From contig CALOEW010000006.1 of NCBI GenBank assembly GCA_942492445.1, forward strand, positions 1 to 64,000: a stretch of DNA of 64,000 bases, read 5' to 3'. Source of the stretch: NORP240 sp942492445. GTDB lineage: Bacteria; Pseudomonadota; Gammaproteobacteria; Pseudomonadales; Pseudohongiellaceae. The notes under the pieces are model-generated. The model did not search any database and was not told the DNA's origin. It saw only the letters and a list, made by a program, of their open reading frames with translations. Each line of letters begins with the position of its first letter. The stretch's first letter is position 1. Below are positions 1 through 9,615 of this stretch, in pieces. A program made the translations under genes and the position numbers.

Positions 1-419
1 CGTTGTTGGCGACGATGTAGAGCATGTTGATGCGCCGCCGCACAATGTGGCAGAACTGGCCCAGCCCTATGGAGGCGCTGTCTCCGTCACCGGATATCCC
101 CAGGTAGTAGAGGTCCTTATTGGCCAGATTGGCTCCGGTTGCCACCGAGGGTACGACAACGAACGGAATTAAACCCGTGAGACCTTTTGAGAAAGTAAGC
201 AGGCATTCTAAACGAACAGCCGATTCCTGAGAGCTTGGCAACCCGGTGCGGGGGCAGTGACATGCCCACGGCAGCCTGGATTATCGCCGCGCTGATGGAA
301 TCGTGTCCACAACCACCGCAGAGGGTGGTCAGTGAGCCTTCATAATCCCGGTGTGTCAGCCCCAGGTCGTTGACATGAAGGTGGGGGTTGGCAAATTTTG
401 GCTTGCGGATATAAGTCAT
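1..419 (-). pseudogene. korB: 2-oxoacid:ferredoxin oxidoreductase beta subunit, frameshifted and cut by the window edge
   Basis: TPP-binding beta subunit of a 2-oxoacid (probably 2-oxoglutarate) ferredoxin oxidoreductase, which converts a 2-oxoacid plus CoA to acyl-CoA with reduction of ferredoxin. From the ATG at 419 the frame encodes the family landmarks CGGCGHD (residues 34-40) and SGIGCS, then runs into a stop at 117 after 100 codons. The adjacent frame carries the protein on to the window edge, with PSVATGANLANKD and the Mg-TPP motif SGDGDSASIGLGQ. One frameshift therefore lies near 145-163 (two bases missing or one extra). Upstream of it, residues 70-72 read FRM where the family normally has SKT. 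The gene starts 10 bases after korA, as third gene of the operon. True mutation or consensus error cannot be separated here. Confidence 0.85.
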
Positions 420-429
420 GGATGATTGC

Positions 430-2325
430 CTAGGATGCCCTGTTGCTCAATGCACTGTCGATTTCCTGCAGACGAGCGGCCAGTTGCTCGAGAATTGACC
501 ATTCAATGTGTTTGGCGGTGATCAACAACCCGTTGTAATTCAGGACCGAGGCCAGTTTCGAGTTGTCAACGTCGCACTCTATCTTGAGTAGACTTTTCAT
601 CTGGGCGTCCCGGTTCTGTTCGATGACGAATACCCAGTCGTGGTCGTCTAAAAACTGTTGTACGGAGTCGTGAAATGGAAATGCTCTGACGCGCAGCGTG
701 TCGAAGTGATAATCCTGCCGTTCCAGGTTGTCGAGGGCTTCCTGTATTGCGCTTGAGGTAGTGCCGTAATACAACAGGCCCAGTTTCAGTTTCGAGGCGT
801 TTTCCTCCTCGGTGCTGGACAACTCGGGTTCAGGAAGGAAGCGTACAGAAGTTTCAAATTTTCGGGCGATTCTGTCCATGACTTCTGCATAGACGTTGCC
901 ATCTTCCGTATAGGCTGCCTTGTCGTCATGGGAACTGCCACGGGTGAAGAAGCTGCCTTTTTCCGGGTGCGTACCCGGGTAGGTCCGATAACCGATTCCA
1001 TCGCCGTCTACATCCCGATAGCGAGCGAAATCGTCAAGCTCGTCAAGCTGCGCTTCATTGAGCACTTTGCCGCGATCGTATTCGCGACCGTCATGCCACT
1101 GCAGGCTATCGCAAATTTGCTCGTTCATGCCCAGCTCCAGGTCGCTCATGACAATGACCGGGGTTTGCAGGTTGTCGGCGATATCGAAAGCGTCGGCGGC
1201 GAAATCAAAGCATTCCCTGGCACTGGCAGGAAACAGCAAGATCTGCTTGGTGTCGCCATGGGATGCGAAAGCACAGTTCAGAATGTCACCCTGCTGGGTA
1301 CGGGTAGGCATGCCGGTGGAAGGTCCGGTGCGTTGGATGTTGAAAATCACAATGGGAACTTCAGAAAAGTAGGCCAGGCCCAGAAACTCCTGCATCAGCG
1401 AAATTCCCGGACCGCTGGTTGCAGTGAATGCCCGGGCACCGTTCCAGCCTGCGCCAACGGTCACGCCGATGGCAGCAATTTCATCCTCCGCCTGGACAAT
1501 GGCGAATTTCCGCTTGCCACTGCCGGGATCGATGCGCAGCCGGTTACAATATTTGCCGAAATTGTCCACTACCGAAGTGGAAGGAGTCAGCGGATACCAG
1601 GCAGCCACAGTGGCCCCTCCATAGACACAGCCCAGTGCGGAGGCGGTATTGCCATCGATCAGAATCTTGTTGTCTGTTTTATGGCAGCGTTTCAGCTTGA
1701 TATGCAGGGGGCAATTAAAATTCTTGCTGGCGTACTGGTGGCCGAGTTCCAGGGCGTGGATATTGGGTGGAATAAGCCTTTCTTTACCACGAAACTGGTC
1801 GCTGACCAGGTCCGCTAGAACCTGAAACTCGATCTCCAGAAATGCTGCCAGAGCCCCGACGTAAACAATATTCTTGAATAACTGCCGCTGAGTGGGTTTT
1901 TCAAATTCTCTAAGACAAATGTCCTTGATCGGAACACCCAGGTAGTTGATGTCGTCTCGTACCAGGTAGGGAGCGAGTTGCTTGGAACTGTCGTAGAGCA
2001 CATAGCCGCCGGGCAGGACTGAATCGATATCGGCTTTTATGGTCTGCTCATTCATGGCCACCATGAGGTCTACACCATCGCGCCGCCCCAGGTAGCCGGC
2101 TTCGCTGATTCTGACTTCATACCAGGTGGGCAGACCCTGAATATTGGATGGAAAGATATTGTGGGGACTCACCGGTATGCCCATTCTGAATACCGCTTTG
2201 GCAAACATGTTGTTGGCGCTCGCGGAACCCGACCCGTTGACATTGGCAAATTTGACCACGAAGTCGTTAACCCGGGTGATGGGTGAGACTCTGGATGCTT
2301 TGGAAGAGATTATGGCTTCTGGCAT
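430..2325 (-). CDS. korA: 2-oxoacid:ferredoxin oxidoreductase, fused gamma-alpha subunit
   Basis: The 631-residue protein has the gamma domain at the N-terminus (about 20-190, with the glycine-rich GSGSASANN segment) fused to the alpha domain (about 220-600), which holds the pyrimidine-binding YPLTPST segment and QAEDEIAAIG. This fusion is the usual arrangement of cytoplasmic 2-oxoglutarate-type oxidoreductases. It pairs with the beta subunit encoded just downstream and overlaps the end of the upstream flavoprotein gene by 16 bases, so the three are translationally coupled. The substrate (2-oxoglutarate, pyruvate or a branched oxoacid) is not decided by sequence; 2-oxoglutarate is the best guess from overall resemblance. 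Confidence 0.9.
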   Translation of the reverse strand: MPEAIISSKASRVSPITRVNDFVVKFANVNGSGSASANNMFAKAVFRMGIPVSPHNIFPSNIQGLPTWYEVRISEAGYLGRRDGVDLMVAMNEQTIKADIDSVLPGGYVLYDSSKQLAPYLVRDDINYLGVPIKDICLREFEKPTQRQLFKNIVYVGALAAFLEIEFQVLADLVSDQFRGKERLIPPNIHALELGHQYASKNFNCPLHIKLKRCHKTDNKILIDGNTASALGCVYGGATVAAWYPLTPSTSVVDNFGKYCNRLRIDPGSGKRKFAIVQAEDEIAAIGVTVGAGWNGARAFTATSGPGISLMQEFLGLAYFSEVPIVIFNIQRTGPSTGMPTRTQQGDILNCAFASHGDTKQILLFPASARECFDFAADAFDIADNLQTPVIVMSDLELGMNEQICDSLQWHDGREYDRGKVLNEAQLDELDDFARYRDVDGDGIGYRTYPGTHPEKGSFFTRGSSHDDKAAYTEDGNVYAEVMDRIARKFETSVRFLPEPELSSTEEENASKLKLGLLYYGTTSSAIQEALDNLERQDYHFDTLRVRAFPFHDSVQQFLDDHDWVFVIEQNRDAQMKSLLKIECDVDNSKLASVLNYNGLLITAKHIEWSILEQLAARLQEIDSALSNRAS

Positions 2326-4097
2326 GGTGCTCCAGCCTTGGCAGTATTGAACAGAAACTTACGCATATCCCAGGCGCTGGTGGGACATCGTTCTGCACAA
2401 AGCCCGCAGTGCAGGCAGAGGTCCTCGCTCTTGACCATTACCCGTTTGGTTTTCAGCTCGCCGGAGACATAAAGATCCTGCTCCCTGTTGGTGGCCGGCG
2501 CGATGAGACGCTGGCGTAGATCGTCTTCGTCGGCATTGCGGGTAAAAGTAATGCAGTCTGTCGGGCAGATATCCACACAGGCATCGCATTCGATGCAGAG
2601 ATTGTCGGAAAAGACTGTCTGGACATCGCAATTCAGACAGCGCATGGTTTCGTTGTAGGCGAGTTGTTCGTCGAAGCCCAGTTCCACCTCGACGTTGATG
2701 TCTTTCAGAGTCTTGCTTTTGTCCGCGTGGGGCACCACGTGACGTAGATCATTACTGATATCGTTGTCATAGGACCACTGATGGATGCCCATTTTCTGAC
2801 TCTGCAAAAGGGTCTCCGGCGGTGGCCGATTCTGCAGATCCTTGTCATTGCATACCAGATCGATTGACAGCGCGGCTTCATGTCCGTGTGCGACCGCTGT
2901 AATGATGTTGTCAGGGCCAAGCGCTGCATCGCCACCAAAGAACACCTTCTTGTGAGTCGACTGAAACGTGCGCTTGTCAAGGACCGGCACATCCCACTGA
3001 TCGAATTCGATGCCGAGGTCCCGCTCGATCCACGGAAAGCTGTTTTCCTGGCCGATGGCGCACAATACGTCGTCGCAGGGGATGATCATCGGTTCCTCAC
3101 CGGTGGGCACCAGCATGCGCTTGCCGTTGGCATCGAATTCACGTCGAACTTTTTCGAACTCCATTGCCACCAGCCTGCCATCTTCGTGAATATAGCGCTT
3201 TGGTACATGAAAGTTCAGAATTGGTATGTCCTCCTCCCGGGCGTCTTCGATCTCCCATGGCGAGGCTTTCATTTCATCGGGGCCACTGCGGACGGCAACC
3301 AGAACCTCCTCGCCACCCAGCCGCTTGGCGGTCCGACAGCAATCCATTGCTGTATTGCCGCCGCCGAGAACGATAACTTTTTTACCCACCGAAGTGATAT
3401 GGCCGAAAGCGACTCCAGCGAGCCATTCGATTCCGGTATGGACGTTCTCCCTGGTCGCTTCGAACCCGGGCAGGTCGAGCCGCTTGCCCAGAGGCGCGCC
3501 GGTTCCGACGAACACCGCGTCGAAATTTTCGTCCAGCAATGCTTTCATGCTGGTGATTTCCTCGCCAAACCGACAGTTCACACCCATGTCCAGTACGTAG
3601 TTGAGTTCTTCTTCGAGAACCTCTTCAGGTAGCCGGAAACGAGGGATCTGGGTTCGCATCGCGCCGCCGCTCTTGCGGTCCTTTTCAAACAGCGTGACCT
3701 CATAGCCCAATGGCAGTAAATCCCTTGCCACGGTAAGAGAGGCCGGCCCCCCGCCAACCAGAGCGATGTGCTTGCCGTTCTTTTTCCTCGGCACAGCGGG
3801 AATTCGATCACTGATATCGGACTTGTTGTCCGCGGCAACCCGTTTCAGCCGGCAGATTGCGACCGGCTCCTCTTCAACCCGACCGCGTCGGCAGGCCGGT
3901 TCACAGGGGCGATCGCAGGTTCTACCCAGAATGCCGGGAAATACATTGCTGTGCCAGTTGACCATGTAGGCGTCGGTATAACGCCTGGCGGCAATTAGTC
4001 GGATATATTCCGGGACGGGTGTGTGAGCCGGACAGGCCCACTGACAATCGACTATCTTGTGGAAAAAATCGGGATTGGAAATATCTGTGGGTTTCAT
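2310..4097 (-). CDS. GltD-like FAD/NAD(P)H oxidoreductase with ferredoxin-type 4Fe-4S domains
   Basis: A flavoprotein of the glutamate synthase small-subunit type. It has an N-terminal iron-sulfur segment (Cys residues in GRTCDRPCEPACRRG), an FAD-binding GGGPASLTVARDL, an NAD(P)-binding GGGNTAMDCCRTA, and a C-terminal pair of 4Fe-4S motifs (CIECDACVDICP and CLHCGLCAERCP). It probably passes electrons between NAD(P)H and the ferredoxin site of the KorAB enzyme encoded by the next two genes. The frame is open up to an ATG at 4154, but the family-like start MKPTDISNPDFF at 4097 is preferred because the upstream 19 residues resemble no conserved sequence. The direction of electron flow in vivo is inference. 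Confidence 0.85.
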   Translation of the reverse strand: MKPTDISNPDFFHKIVDCQWACPAHTPVPEYIRLIAARRYTDAYMVNWHSNVFPGILGRTCDRPCEPACRRGRVEEEPVAICRLKRVAADNKSDISDRIPAVPRKKNGKHIALVGGGPASLTVARDLLPLGYEVTLFEKDRKSGGAMRTQIPRFRLPEEVLEEELNYVLDMGVNCRFGEEITSMKALLDENFDAVFVGTGAPLGKRLDLPGFEATRENVHTGIEWLAGVAFGHITSVGKKVIVLGGGNTAMDCCRTAKRLGGEEVLVAVRSGPDEMKASPWEIEDAREEDIPILNFHVPKRYIHEDGRLVAMEFEKVRREFDANGKRMLVPTGEEPMIIPCDDVLCAIGQENSFPWIERDLGIEFDQWDVPVLDKRTFQSTHKKVFFGGDAALGPDNIITAVAHGHEAALSIDLVCNDKDLQNRPPPETLLQSQKMGIHQWSYDNDISNDLRHVVPHADKSKTLKDINVEVELGFDEQLAYNETMRCLNCDVQTVFSDNLCIECDACVDICPTDCITFTRNADEDDLRQRLIAPATNREQDLYVSGELKTKRVMVKSEDLCLHCGLCAERCPTSAWDMRKFLFNTAKAGAPCQKP

Positions 4098-4196
4098 TGT
4101 AATTGTACTTGGCAATGCGTGATACGCCCGTGAGCCCGGCAACCAATTGCACAATCTCGTGCATAGCCCGTGTTTCGGCTCTATTGACTGATCCCT

Positions 4197-4224
4197 AGTA
4201 TAGGGAAACCGATTGCAATTGGAA
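4197..4224 (-). promoter_or_regulatory. candidate sigma70 promoter of the korAB operon
   Basis: On the minus strand TTCCAA (4224-4219) is followed after 16 bases by TATACT (4202-4197), about 100 bases upstream of the flavoprotein start at 4097. The -10 is good and the -35 moderate. No transcript evidence. Confidence 0.45.
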
Positions 4225-4229
4225 GTATT

Positions 4230-5381
4230 TTATGTGAACTCCTCTGCCACGCTGGTTTCCAGAATATTGCTGTAGATTTTCAGGCGCTTGATCGCCGGAA
4301 TCGGCCGCAGTGCTGCCACCAGGCTGTCGGCCAGGTCGTTATCCACGCCGTCGGTCAACAGATAGAGGTCCACTTCGATGCCGTGCCCAAGATAATGAAG
4401 GTCGATGTTTTTAATGTCAGATTCATTGAGCAGGCTATGCCAGCGACTGGTAATCTGGGTCACGATATTGTCACGAAGCGGGAGGTCCACAGTCTTGTTA
4501 TCAAGGTGAGATTCAGGATCAATATGGACTATTACATCACTGATATTAGGGAAGTTATTCTTGATCGAACTACTACAGACTTCGCCCAGTTGATGACCCT
4601 CCGAAACGGAAATCCGTGGTTCAACCTCCACCTGGACTTCCAGCAGAATCTTGCCGCCGGACTGCCGGCTTCGCAGACTGCTGACATTGTTGATGCCGGG
4701 AATTGCCAGAATGGTTGTGCGGATTCTGTCCTGATGCTCCTGTGGAATTGCTGTATCAACAAGTTCTTTGAGGCTTTCCAGGCACAACTCCCAGCCGATC
4801 CTGGCGATCAGAATCGCCACGAACATGGCGGCCACCACATCGAGCCACGGCAACCCCATCTGCGCCCCCAGAATTCCAAACATGACCGCAACAGAGGAAA
4901 TGGCATCGCTGCGACTGTGCCAGGCGTTGGCCCGTAACAGCGAGGAGTTCAGGCGCCGGGCAGTGCGCATGGTGTAATGATAAATCCATTCCTTCGAACC
5001 GATCGACACAGCTGCGATTGCGGCACCGCCCCAGCCCGGAACCGACAATGTGGCAGCGGACATCAGGCGGAGATAACTGTCGTAAAGGAGAACTGCAGCA
5101 ATAGCGAAAAAAAACATTCCCATCACCACGGTGCCGATCGTTTCGAACCGTCCGTGGCCATAGGGATGCTCAGAATCGGGGGCATCGTGGGAAAAATGGC
5201 TGATGACCAGCACGAATATATCGGATGCGGCATCGGTCAGGGAGTGAATCCCGTCGCTGACCAGTGCCAGAGAACCACTCAACGCGCCACCAGCGATTTT
5301 AAAGGCGCCCAGTACCAGATCCAGCCACATCCCCACCAGAGTGACCCGGGCGGCTTCTTTCTTCGCTAGTATCTCGTTCAT
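4230..5381 (-). CDS. cation diffusion facilitator (CDF) family divalent metal efflux transporter
   Basis: The 383-residue inner-membrane protein has about six hydrophobic segments in its first 210 residues. Both metal-site motifs of the FieF/YiiP group are present: DGIHSLTDAASD in the second helix and WHSRSD in the fifth. The C-terminal part is the cytoplasmic metal-sensing domain, slightly extended beyond the ~300 residues of FieF. Members exchange Zn, Fe or Cd outward for protons as homodimers. It stands alone between the korAB operon and the M16 peptidase gene. The metal is not predicted; fieF would be the closest named gene. Confidence 0.88.
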   Translation of the reverse strand: MNEILAKKEAARVTLVGMWLDLVLGAFKIAGGALSGSLALVSDGIHSLTDAASDIFVLVISHFSHDAPDSEHPYGHGRFETIGTVVMGMFFFAIAAVLLYDSYLRLMSAATLSVPGWGGAAIAAVSIGSKEWIYHYTMRTARRLNSSLLRANAWHSRSDAISSVAVMFGILGAQMGLPWLDVVAAMFVAILIARIGWELCLESLKELVDTAIPQEHQDRIRTTILAIPGINNVSSLRSRQSGGKILLEVQVEVEPRISVSEGHQLGEVCSSSIKNNFPNISDVIVHIDPESHLDNKTVDLPLRDNIVTQITSRWHSLLNESDIKNIDLHYLGHGIEVDLYLLTDGVDNDLADSLVAALRPIPAIKRLKIYSNILETSVAEEFT

Positions 5382-5689
5382 GGCAGACCAGTACGACGCG
5401 GCAGGCCTCGAGAAACCTTTGAACGAGCCCCGCAGAGGATTGCAGTGACTGTCCGTTCAGAGGTTGCTTTATTTTTGCATAAAAAAAGCCCGACTAATGC
5501 CGGGCCTAATATACTATCAAGGGAGAGATAAATGAAACAAAACCCACAATTTTGTCTACAAATCTACCTACACTAATTCAGACTGCACTGGTACAGGAAA
5601 GTTCCACGCCGGGTTCAATATTTTTAATAAATTTTTTAACCACTATTTTCAATCAACCCGCGATTTGGATCTATCCCTTTGAAATATCG
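5382..5689. other. 308-base AT-rich intergenic region
   Basis: Gap between the CDF transporter and the M16 peptidase, both on the minus strand. It holds a rho-independent terminator for the peptidase (5481-5506) and, on the plus strand, a well-placed Shine-Dalgarno GGGAGAG (5521-5527) followed by an ATG at 5532 that opens a frame of only 14 codons ending at 5576. Nothing else is recognisable. Confidence 0.6.
5481..5506 (-). terminator. rho-independent terminator downstream of the M16 peptidase
   Basis: On the minus strand GCCCGGC-ATTA-GTCGGGC forms a seven-pair stem (one wobble) followed directly by seven T. It lies about 185 bases after the peptidase stop and before the CDF gene. Confidence 0.8.
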
Positions 5690-8600
5690 CTATATTTCTG
5701 AGTTTTCTCCGGTTAGGGGAACTTCCGTCAGAGAGTTCAGACTGCTTGCCGCCAGTGTGCTTCTGCTCGTGATTATCCCGATGCTGGCCTGCGGGTTCTG
5801 CAACCAGGTTTCCGCTACCCGCTTCAGGTCCGTCAGTGTCACTGCCAGGATTCGTTGCCGCAGTTCGGTGAGATAGTCCAGGTCGCGTCCGAACAGATTG
5901 TTGAAAAAGGCGCGTTTGGCTTCTCCGGCCGGAGACGAGGGTTTGTCCATGCTGGCGATAACCCCGAGGATTGCCTCTTCCAGCTGTCTGTTCTGGTGGT
6001 CTGCGCTCAGCACCCAGTCGACGGCGCGGTCGAAATCCTTCAGGGTCTGGTCCAGCCGAGGATCCCGGTAGGAATAGAATCGAAACGAGGCTGAACCGGC
6101 GTCCTGATCGGCGCCACCGCCGTAGGCACCACCCTGTTCGCGGATGGTCCGATGTAAAAACCCATTGCGCATGAACCCTGCCAGTACCGTCAGAGGTGCA
6201 TGGTCCGGATGCCCGGATGGGACCGTGGGAAACGCCTTGGCGCAGAAGTTGACCTGGGTCGGCAGGGTCCAGGCTTCGCATACCCGGCCCCTGCTTGCAG
6301 GGAACTGCAGTGAGGCAAAGTCAACACCCCCGGGGACCAGATCCCAGCCGCGTCGGATATCTTCAAGTACCGACTCATGGTGCTCGGGCTCGGCAATGGA
6401 GAGAAACTGGCGCGGTGCTGAAAGGATCGACTGGTGGATCCTGGCGAGGTTTTCAACCAGATCGTGCAGCCGCTCGGAGTGCTTGATGTCTTCACGCAGG
6501 GTTTTCAGAAACCGGACACCCGCCAGCCCTGCAAAGCGATGGCTGAGGCTGGCAGCAGGGCTCATCCGGCTGGAAGCCAGACTCATTGCCAGGGAATGCC
6601 CGTGGCCTGTGATGCCGCTCACCTTGCGATCACAGATCTGTTCTATGATTTCCCTTACCCGCTGGTATTCGTCGAACCTGACGTCATGAAGCGTACGGGA
6701 AAGCAGCTCCGTCATGGCCTGATGGTTACGCTGCAACGCTTTGGAGGACAGTATCAGATAGCCTTCCGCCTGTTGTTCGTCCGCTACCGTGCTTCGAATG
6801 TTGCTGAAACAGCTGATACCACCGCTGACCTGGGATTGCCAGGTTTGTACGCGAGTGTAGTCCAGGTTGCCGACGCCGAGTTCAGTCAGGCAACTGGAGT
6901 AGAGAGGCAGCAGGGGGAGCAATTCCTGTGGCAGGGCCGGCAACTGCAGGACAGCCTGCTGGTAGCAGATGCCATTGGTGCCCTGGCCGTAGTAGTTCAC
7001 CATGCTGCCGGTAACCGGTAACACGCCGGTAACCGGTTCCGGCTGTTCTATGGATTTCGGTATATCCTCCAGGCCCACTTTGGGCAGTAATTCAGGGTTG
7101 TCCTCCTGCTCCTGCCTTTCCGCCAGTGCCTGTGACTCCCGGATTATAGACTGCACCTGTTCACTGCTCAGCCGGGCCTTCAGTTCCTCCAACTGCCGGC
7201 TTTCCGCAGCTGCCTCACGGCTGGCCAGCCCGGAATCGGGATGCAGAGTCAGGGTCAGGCGGTGCCGGTTCTGCAGCAACAGCCTGTCGATAAGATCCGG
7301 GACAAACCGTGGGTCCTGTATTTCAGTCCGCAGCTGTTCCAGTACCGGATCGATATTCAGCAGATCGATGGGATCGCCGCGATGTACGGCAGTGGACAGA
7401 CTAGCCAGGATCAGTTGCAGGCCATAGGGGTAGCTGTCTCCGGTGATTTCCCGCTGGTGTAACTCAAGCTGGTGCAGAGCGGCGTCCACCTGCTCCTGGG
7501 GAATACCTTCCCTGACTATGTTTTCCAGCGACTGGATAATCAGGTTTTCAACAGGTCCGGTGGAGTCATCTGAACAACCTTCCAGACCGCACATGAAACT
7601 CATCTCCCGGTAGGAATCCTCCAGCCCGCACATGGGAGAGGGTGAACTGCCGAGGTCGGTGGTTTCAAGAACGTTGAGTAGCGGACTGGCGCTGTTGTCA
7701 AGCAACACCAGATTAAGCAGCTGTGCCTCGAATAGCTCCTTGAGATCTGTGCTCTTTCCAAGCAGCCAGGCAAGCACAATGTGAGTTCTGTTTCCCGACG
7801 ATTCTTCGCTGTTGTAGAATTCTTCAACCCTTATTGGAGCCAGGTAGCGTTTTTCATTCTGTACAGAAATTTCGATGTCCAGTTTTTTGAAAGCGGACAG
7901 TGCCAGTGAATCAAATCTTTCCTGCAGTTCCGATGCGGGAATATCGCCAAAGGTCATGAATACGGCGTTGCTTGGATGGTAGTGGCTCTTGTAGAACTGG
8001 AGCAGCTGGTCGTATCCAAGCTGCGGAATCTCCTTGGGATCGCCACCGCTGTTATAGTGGTAGGTCGTGGTCGGGTAAAGGTACTTTGTAATGGTATGCC
8101 ACAGGACATTATTTGTGGAACTCATGGCACCTTTCATTTCGTTATAGACAACCCCTTTGATTTGCAGAGGGGAACTGCTGTCATTGGCGTCGGAGAATTC
8201 GAGGCGGTGGCCTTCCTGGGCAAAATCCAATCGATGCAGGCGCGAATCAAATGCGGCATCAAGATATACGTCAAGCAGATTGAAGAAGTCTTTGCGGTTT
8301 TTGCTGGCGAAGGGATACGCTGTCCAGTCACTACTGGTAAAGGCGTTCATGAAAGTATTCAAGGAGCGCCTGATCATCATGAAAAACGGGTCACGCACGG
8401 GATACTTCCCACTGCCACAGAGAGCCGTGTGTTCCAGTATGTGAGCAACTCCCGTGGAATCCATGGGGACGGTCCTGAACGCCACCAGAAACACATTCTC
8501 CGAATGGTCGCTTGCCAGGTGATAATGCAGGGCACCGGTATTGCGGTGCCGATACTCCTCGACCACCAGGTTGAGTGAATCGATCTTTTCGCTCCTCAAC

Positions 8601-8692
8601 CACTCAAAGGACTGGTGCGGTGATGCTGGTCGAGTAGTGATGCCCGTCATGGTCGGCCTGGAATCACTTTTTGCCTGTCCTGTTGTACTCAT
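5690..8692 (-). CDS. M16C (PreP/presequence-protease-like) zinc metallopeptidase
   Basis: The 1000-residue protein matches the length and order of the single-chain M16C peptidases. Its inverted zinc motif HILEH lies at residues 84-88, followed by TALCGSGKYPVRDPFF. Two M16 halves are joined by a helical hairpin, and a C-terminal glycine-rich stretch (GGAYGGGADQDAG) is typical of the substrate chamber. Members degrade unstructured peptides inside a closed chamber. No signal peptide is seen, so the protein is probably cytoplasmic. The start at 8692 lies 14 bases after the stop of the rbgA-like gene, so the two probably share a transcript. Confidence 0.9.
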   Translation of the reverse strand: MSTTGQAKSDSRPTMTGITTRPASPHQSFEWLRSEKIDSLNLVVEEYRHRNTGALHYHLASDHSENVFLVAFRTVPMDSTGVAHILEHTALCGSGKYPVRDPFFMMIRRSLNTFMNAFTSSDWTAYPFASKNRKDFFNLLDVYLDAAFDSRLHRLDFAQEGHRLEFSDANDSSSPLQIKGVVYNEMKGAMSSTNNVLWHTITKYLYPTTTYHYNSGGDPKEIPQLGYDQLLQFYKSHYHPSNAVFMTFGDIPASELQERFDSLALSAFKKLDIEISVQNEKRYLAPIRVEEFYNSEESSGNRTHIVLAWLLGKSTDLKELFEAQLLNLVLLDNSASPLLNVLETTDLGSSPSPMCGLEDSYREMSFMCGLEGCSDDSTGPVENLIIQSLENIVREGIPQEQVDAALHQLELHQREITGDSYPYGLQLILASLSTAVHRGDPIDLLNIDPVLEQLRTEIQDPRFVPDLIDRLLLQNRHRLTLTLHPDSGLASREAAAESRQLEELKARLSSEQVQSIIRESQALAERQEQEDNPELLPKVGLEDIPKSIEQPEPVTGVLPVTGSMVNYYGQGTNGICYQQAVLQLPALPQELLPLLPLYSSCLTELGVGNLDYTRVQTWQSQVSGGISCFSNIRSTVADEQQAEGYLILSSKALQRNHQAMTELLSRTLHDVRFDEYQRVREIIEQICDRKVSGITGHGHSLAMSLASSRMSPAASLSHRFAGLAGVRFLKTLREDIKHSERLHDLVENLARIHQSILSAPRQFLSIAEPEHHESVLEDIRRGWDLVPGGVDFASLQFPASRGRVCEAWTLPTQVNFCAKAFPTVPSGHPDHAPLTVLAGFMRNGFLHRTIREQGGAYGGGADQDAGSASFRFYSYRDPRLDQTLKDFDRAVDWVLSADHQNRQLEEAILGVIASMDKPSSPAGEAKRAFFNNLFGRDLDYLTELRQRILAVTLTDLKRVAETWLQNPQASIGIITSRSTLAASSLNSLTEVPLTGENSEI

Positions 8693-8706
8693 GTCGATAA
8701 ATTTCC

Positions 8707-9561
8707 TCAGTCTTGCGGTTCGGTGTCGGATTCCGGTTCGGGCGTTTCCAGGGATAACCTGCCCAGTCGACCGGATCGCAAATCCCCCAATAATAGTTCG
8801 GATACCCGGTGCCAGTCTACGTGGCCTCCGGGTCCCAGGCAGCCGTGAGATTTCCCGATTCGAGTCAGTAGCTCCTCTACTCCTGAAGGCTTAGCTTGGA
8901 GCCGATATCGATCCTTGAGCAGAGAATAGAAGTCGACGAGCAGGATACCGGCGGCATGCCAGCCGATATCTGCAATGTCAATTGCGGTATTCCGGATAGT
9001 GCCAAGAGCGGCGAGCCGGTAGGCGGCCTCCTGATCCTCCAGTTTTGGCCACATCATCCCCGGGGTGTCGACCAGAAACCAGTCGTCGGCAAGCTTTACG
9101 CGTTGTTGTGCGCGTGTAACTGCGGGTTCGTTTCCAATCTTTGCCACCTTGCGGGCCAGCAGTTGATTGAGAAGGGTGGATTTACCCACATTGGGAATAC
9201 CGGTAATCAGTAACTGATACCTGCGTGCGGGATCGTTGCTGTGTACCACAAAATTGCCACAGGCAGACAGGAGTTTCTGGCGCGACAGGTGGCAGTCCCG
9301 CCCATTCACCAGACATTGCGTGTGTGTCTGACGGGCGAAATACCTTTCCCAATGCCGGGTAGTCACCGGGTCCGCCAGGTCAGTCTTGTTGAGAACCCTG
9401 ATGCAGGGCAGGCTTCCCCGTATCTCGGCAAGCAGCGGATTCGAACTGGCCAGGGGCGCCCTGGCATCGAGTAACTCCAATACCACATCCGTTTCGCGGA
9501 TGCTGGCGACTAGCTGCCGCCGCGCTTTGTGCATGTGGCCAGGGTACCAGGAGATCGGCAT
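8707..9561 (-). CDS. rbgA: ribosome biogenesis GTPase YlqF/RbgA
   Basis: A circularly permuted GTPase of 284 residues. The G4 motif NKTDL comes before G1 (GIPNVGKSTLLN) and G3 (DTPGM), the order that defines the YlqF/RbgA family, and the N-terminus WYPGHMHKA is the family signature. Such proteins act in late assembly of the 50S subunit. The C-terminal helical domain (from about residue 190) is present. The gene reads away from bolA and is followed closely by the M16 peptidase. Confidence 0.92.
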   Translation of the reverse strand: MPISWYPGHMHKARRQLVASIRETDVVLELLDARAPLASSNPLLAEIRGSLPCIRVLNKTDLADPVTTRHWERYFARQTHTQCLVNGRDCHLSRQKLLSACGNFVVHSNDPARRYQLLITGIPNVGKSTLLNQLLARKVAKIGNEPAVTRAQQRVKLADDWFLVDTPGMMWPKLEDQEAAYRLAALGTIRNTAIDIADIGWHAAGILLVDFYSLLKDRYRLQAKPSGVEELLTRIGKSHGCLGPGGHVDWHRVSELLLGDLRSGRLGRLSLETPEPESDTEPQD

Positions 9562-9615
9562 GATAAATCCGGGGAAATCAGAAACAGCGCCACATATTAC
9601 CTTTTTACCTTTCGC

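Noticed and set aside
928..1818. 296-codon open frame on the plus strand opposite korA
   Set aside because: Antisense shadow of a clear korA reading frame, without family similarity.
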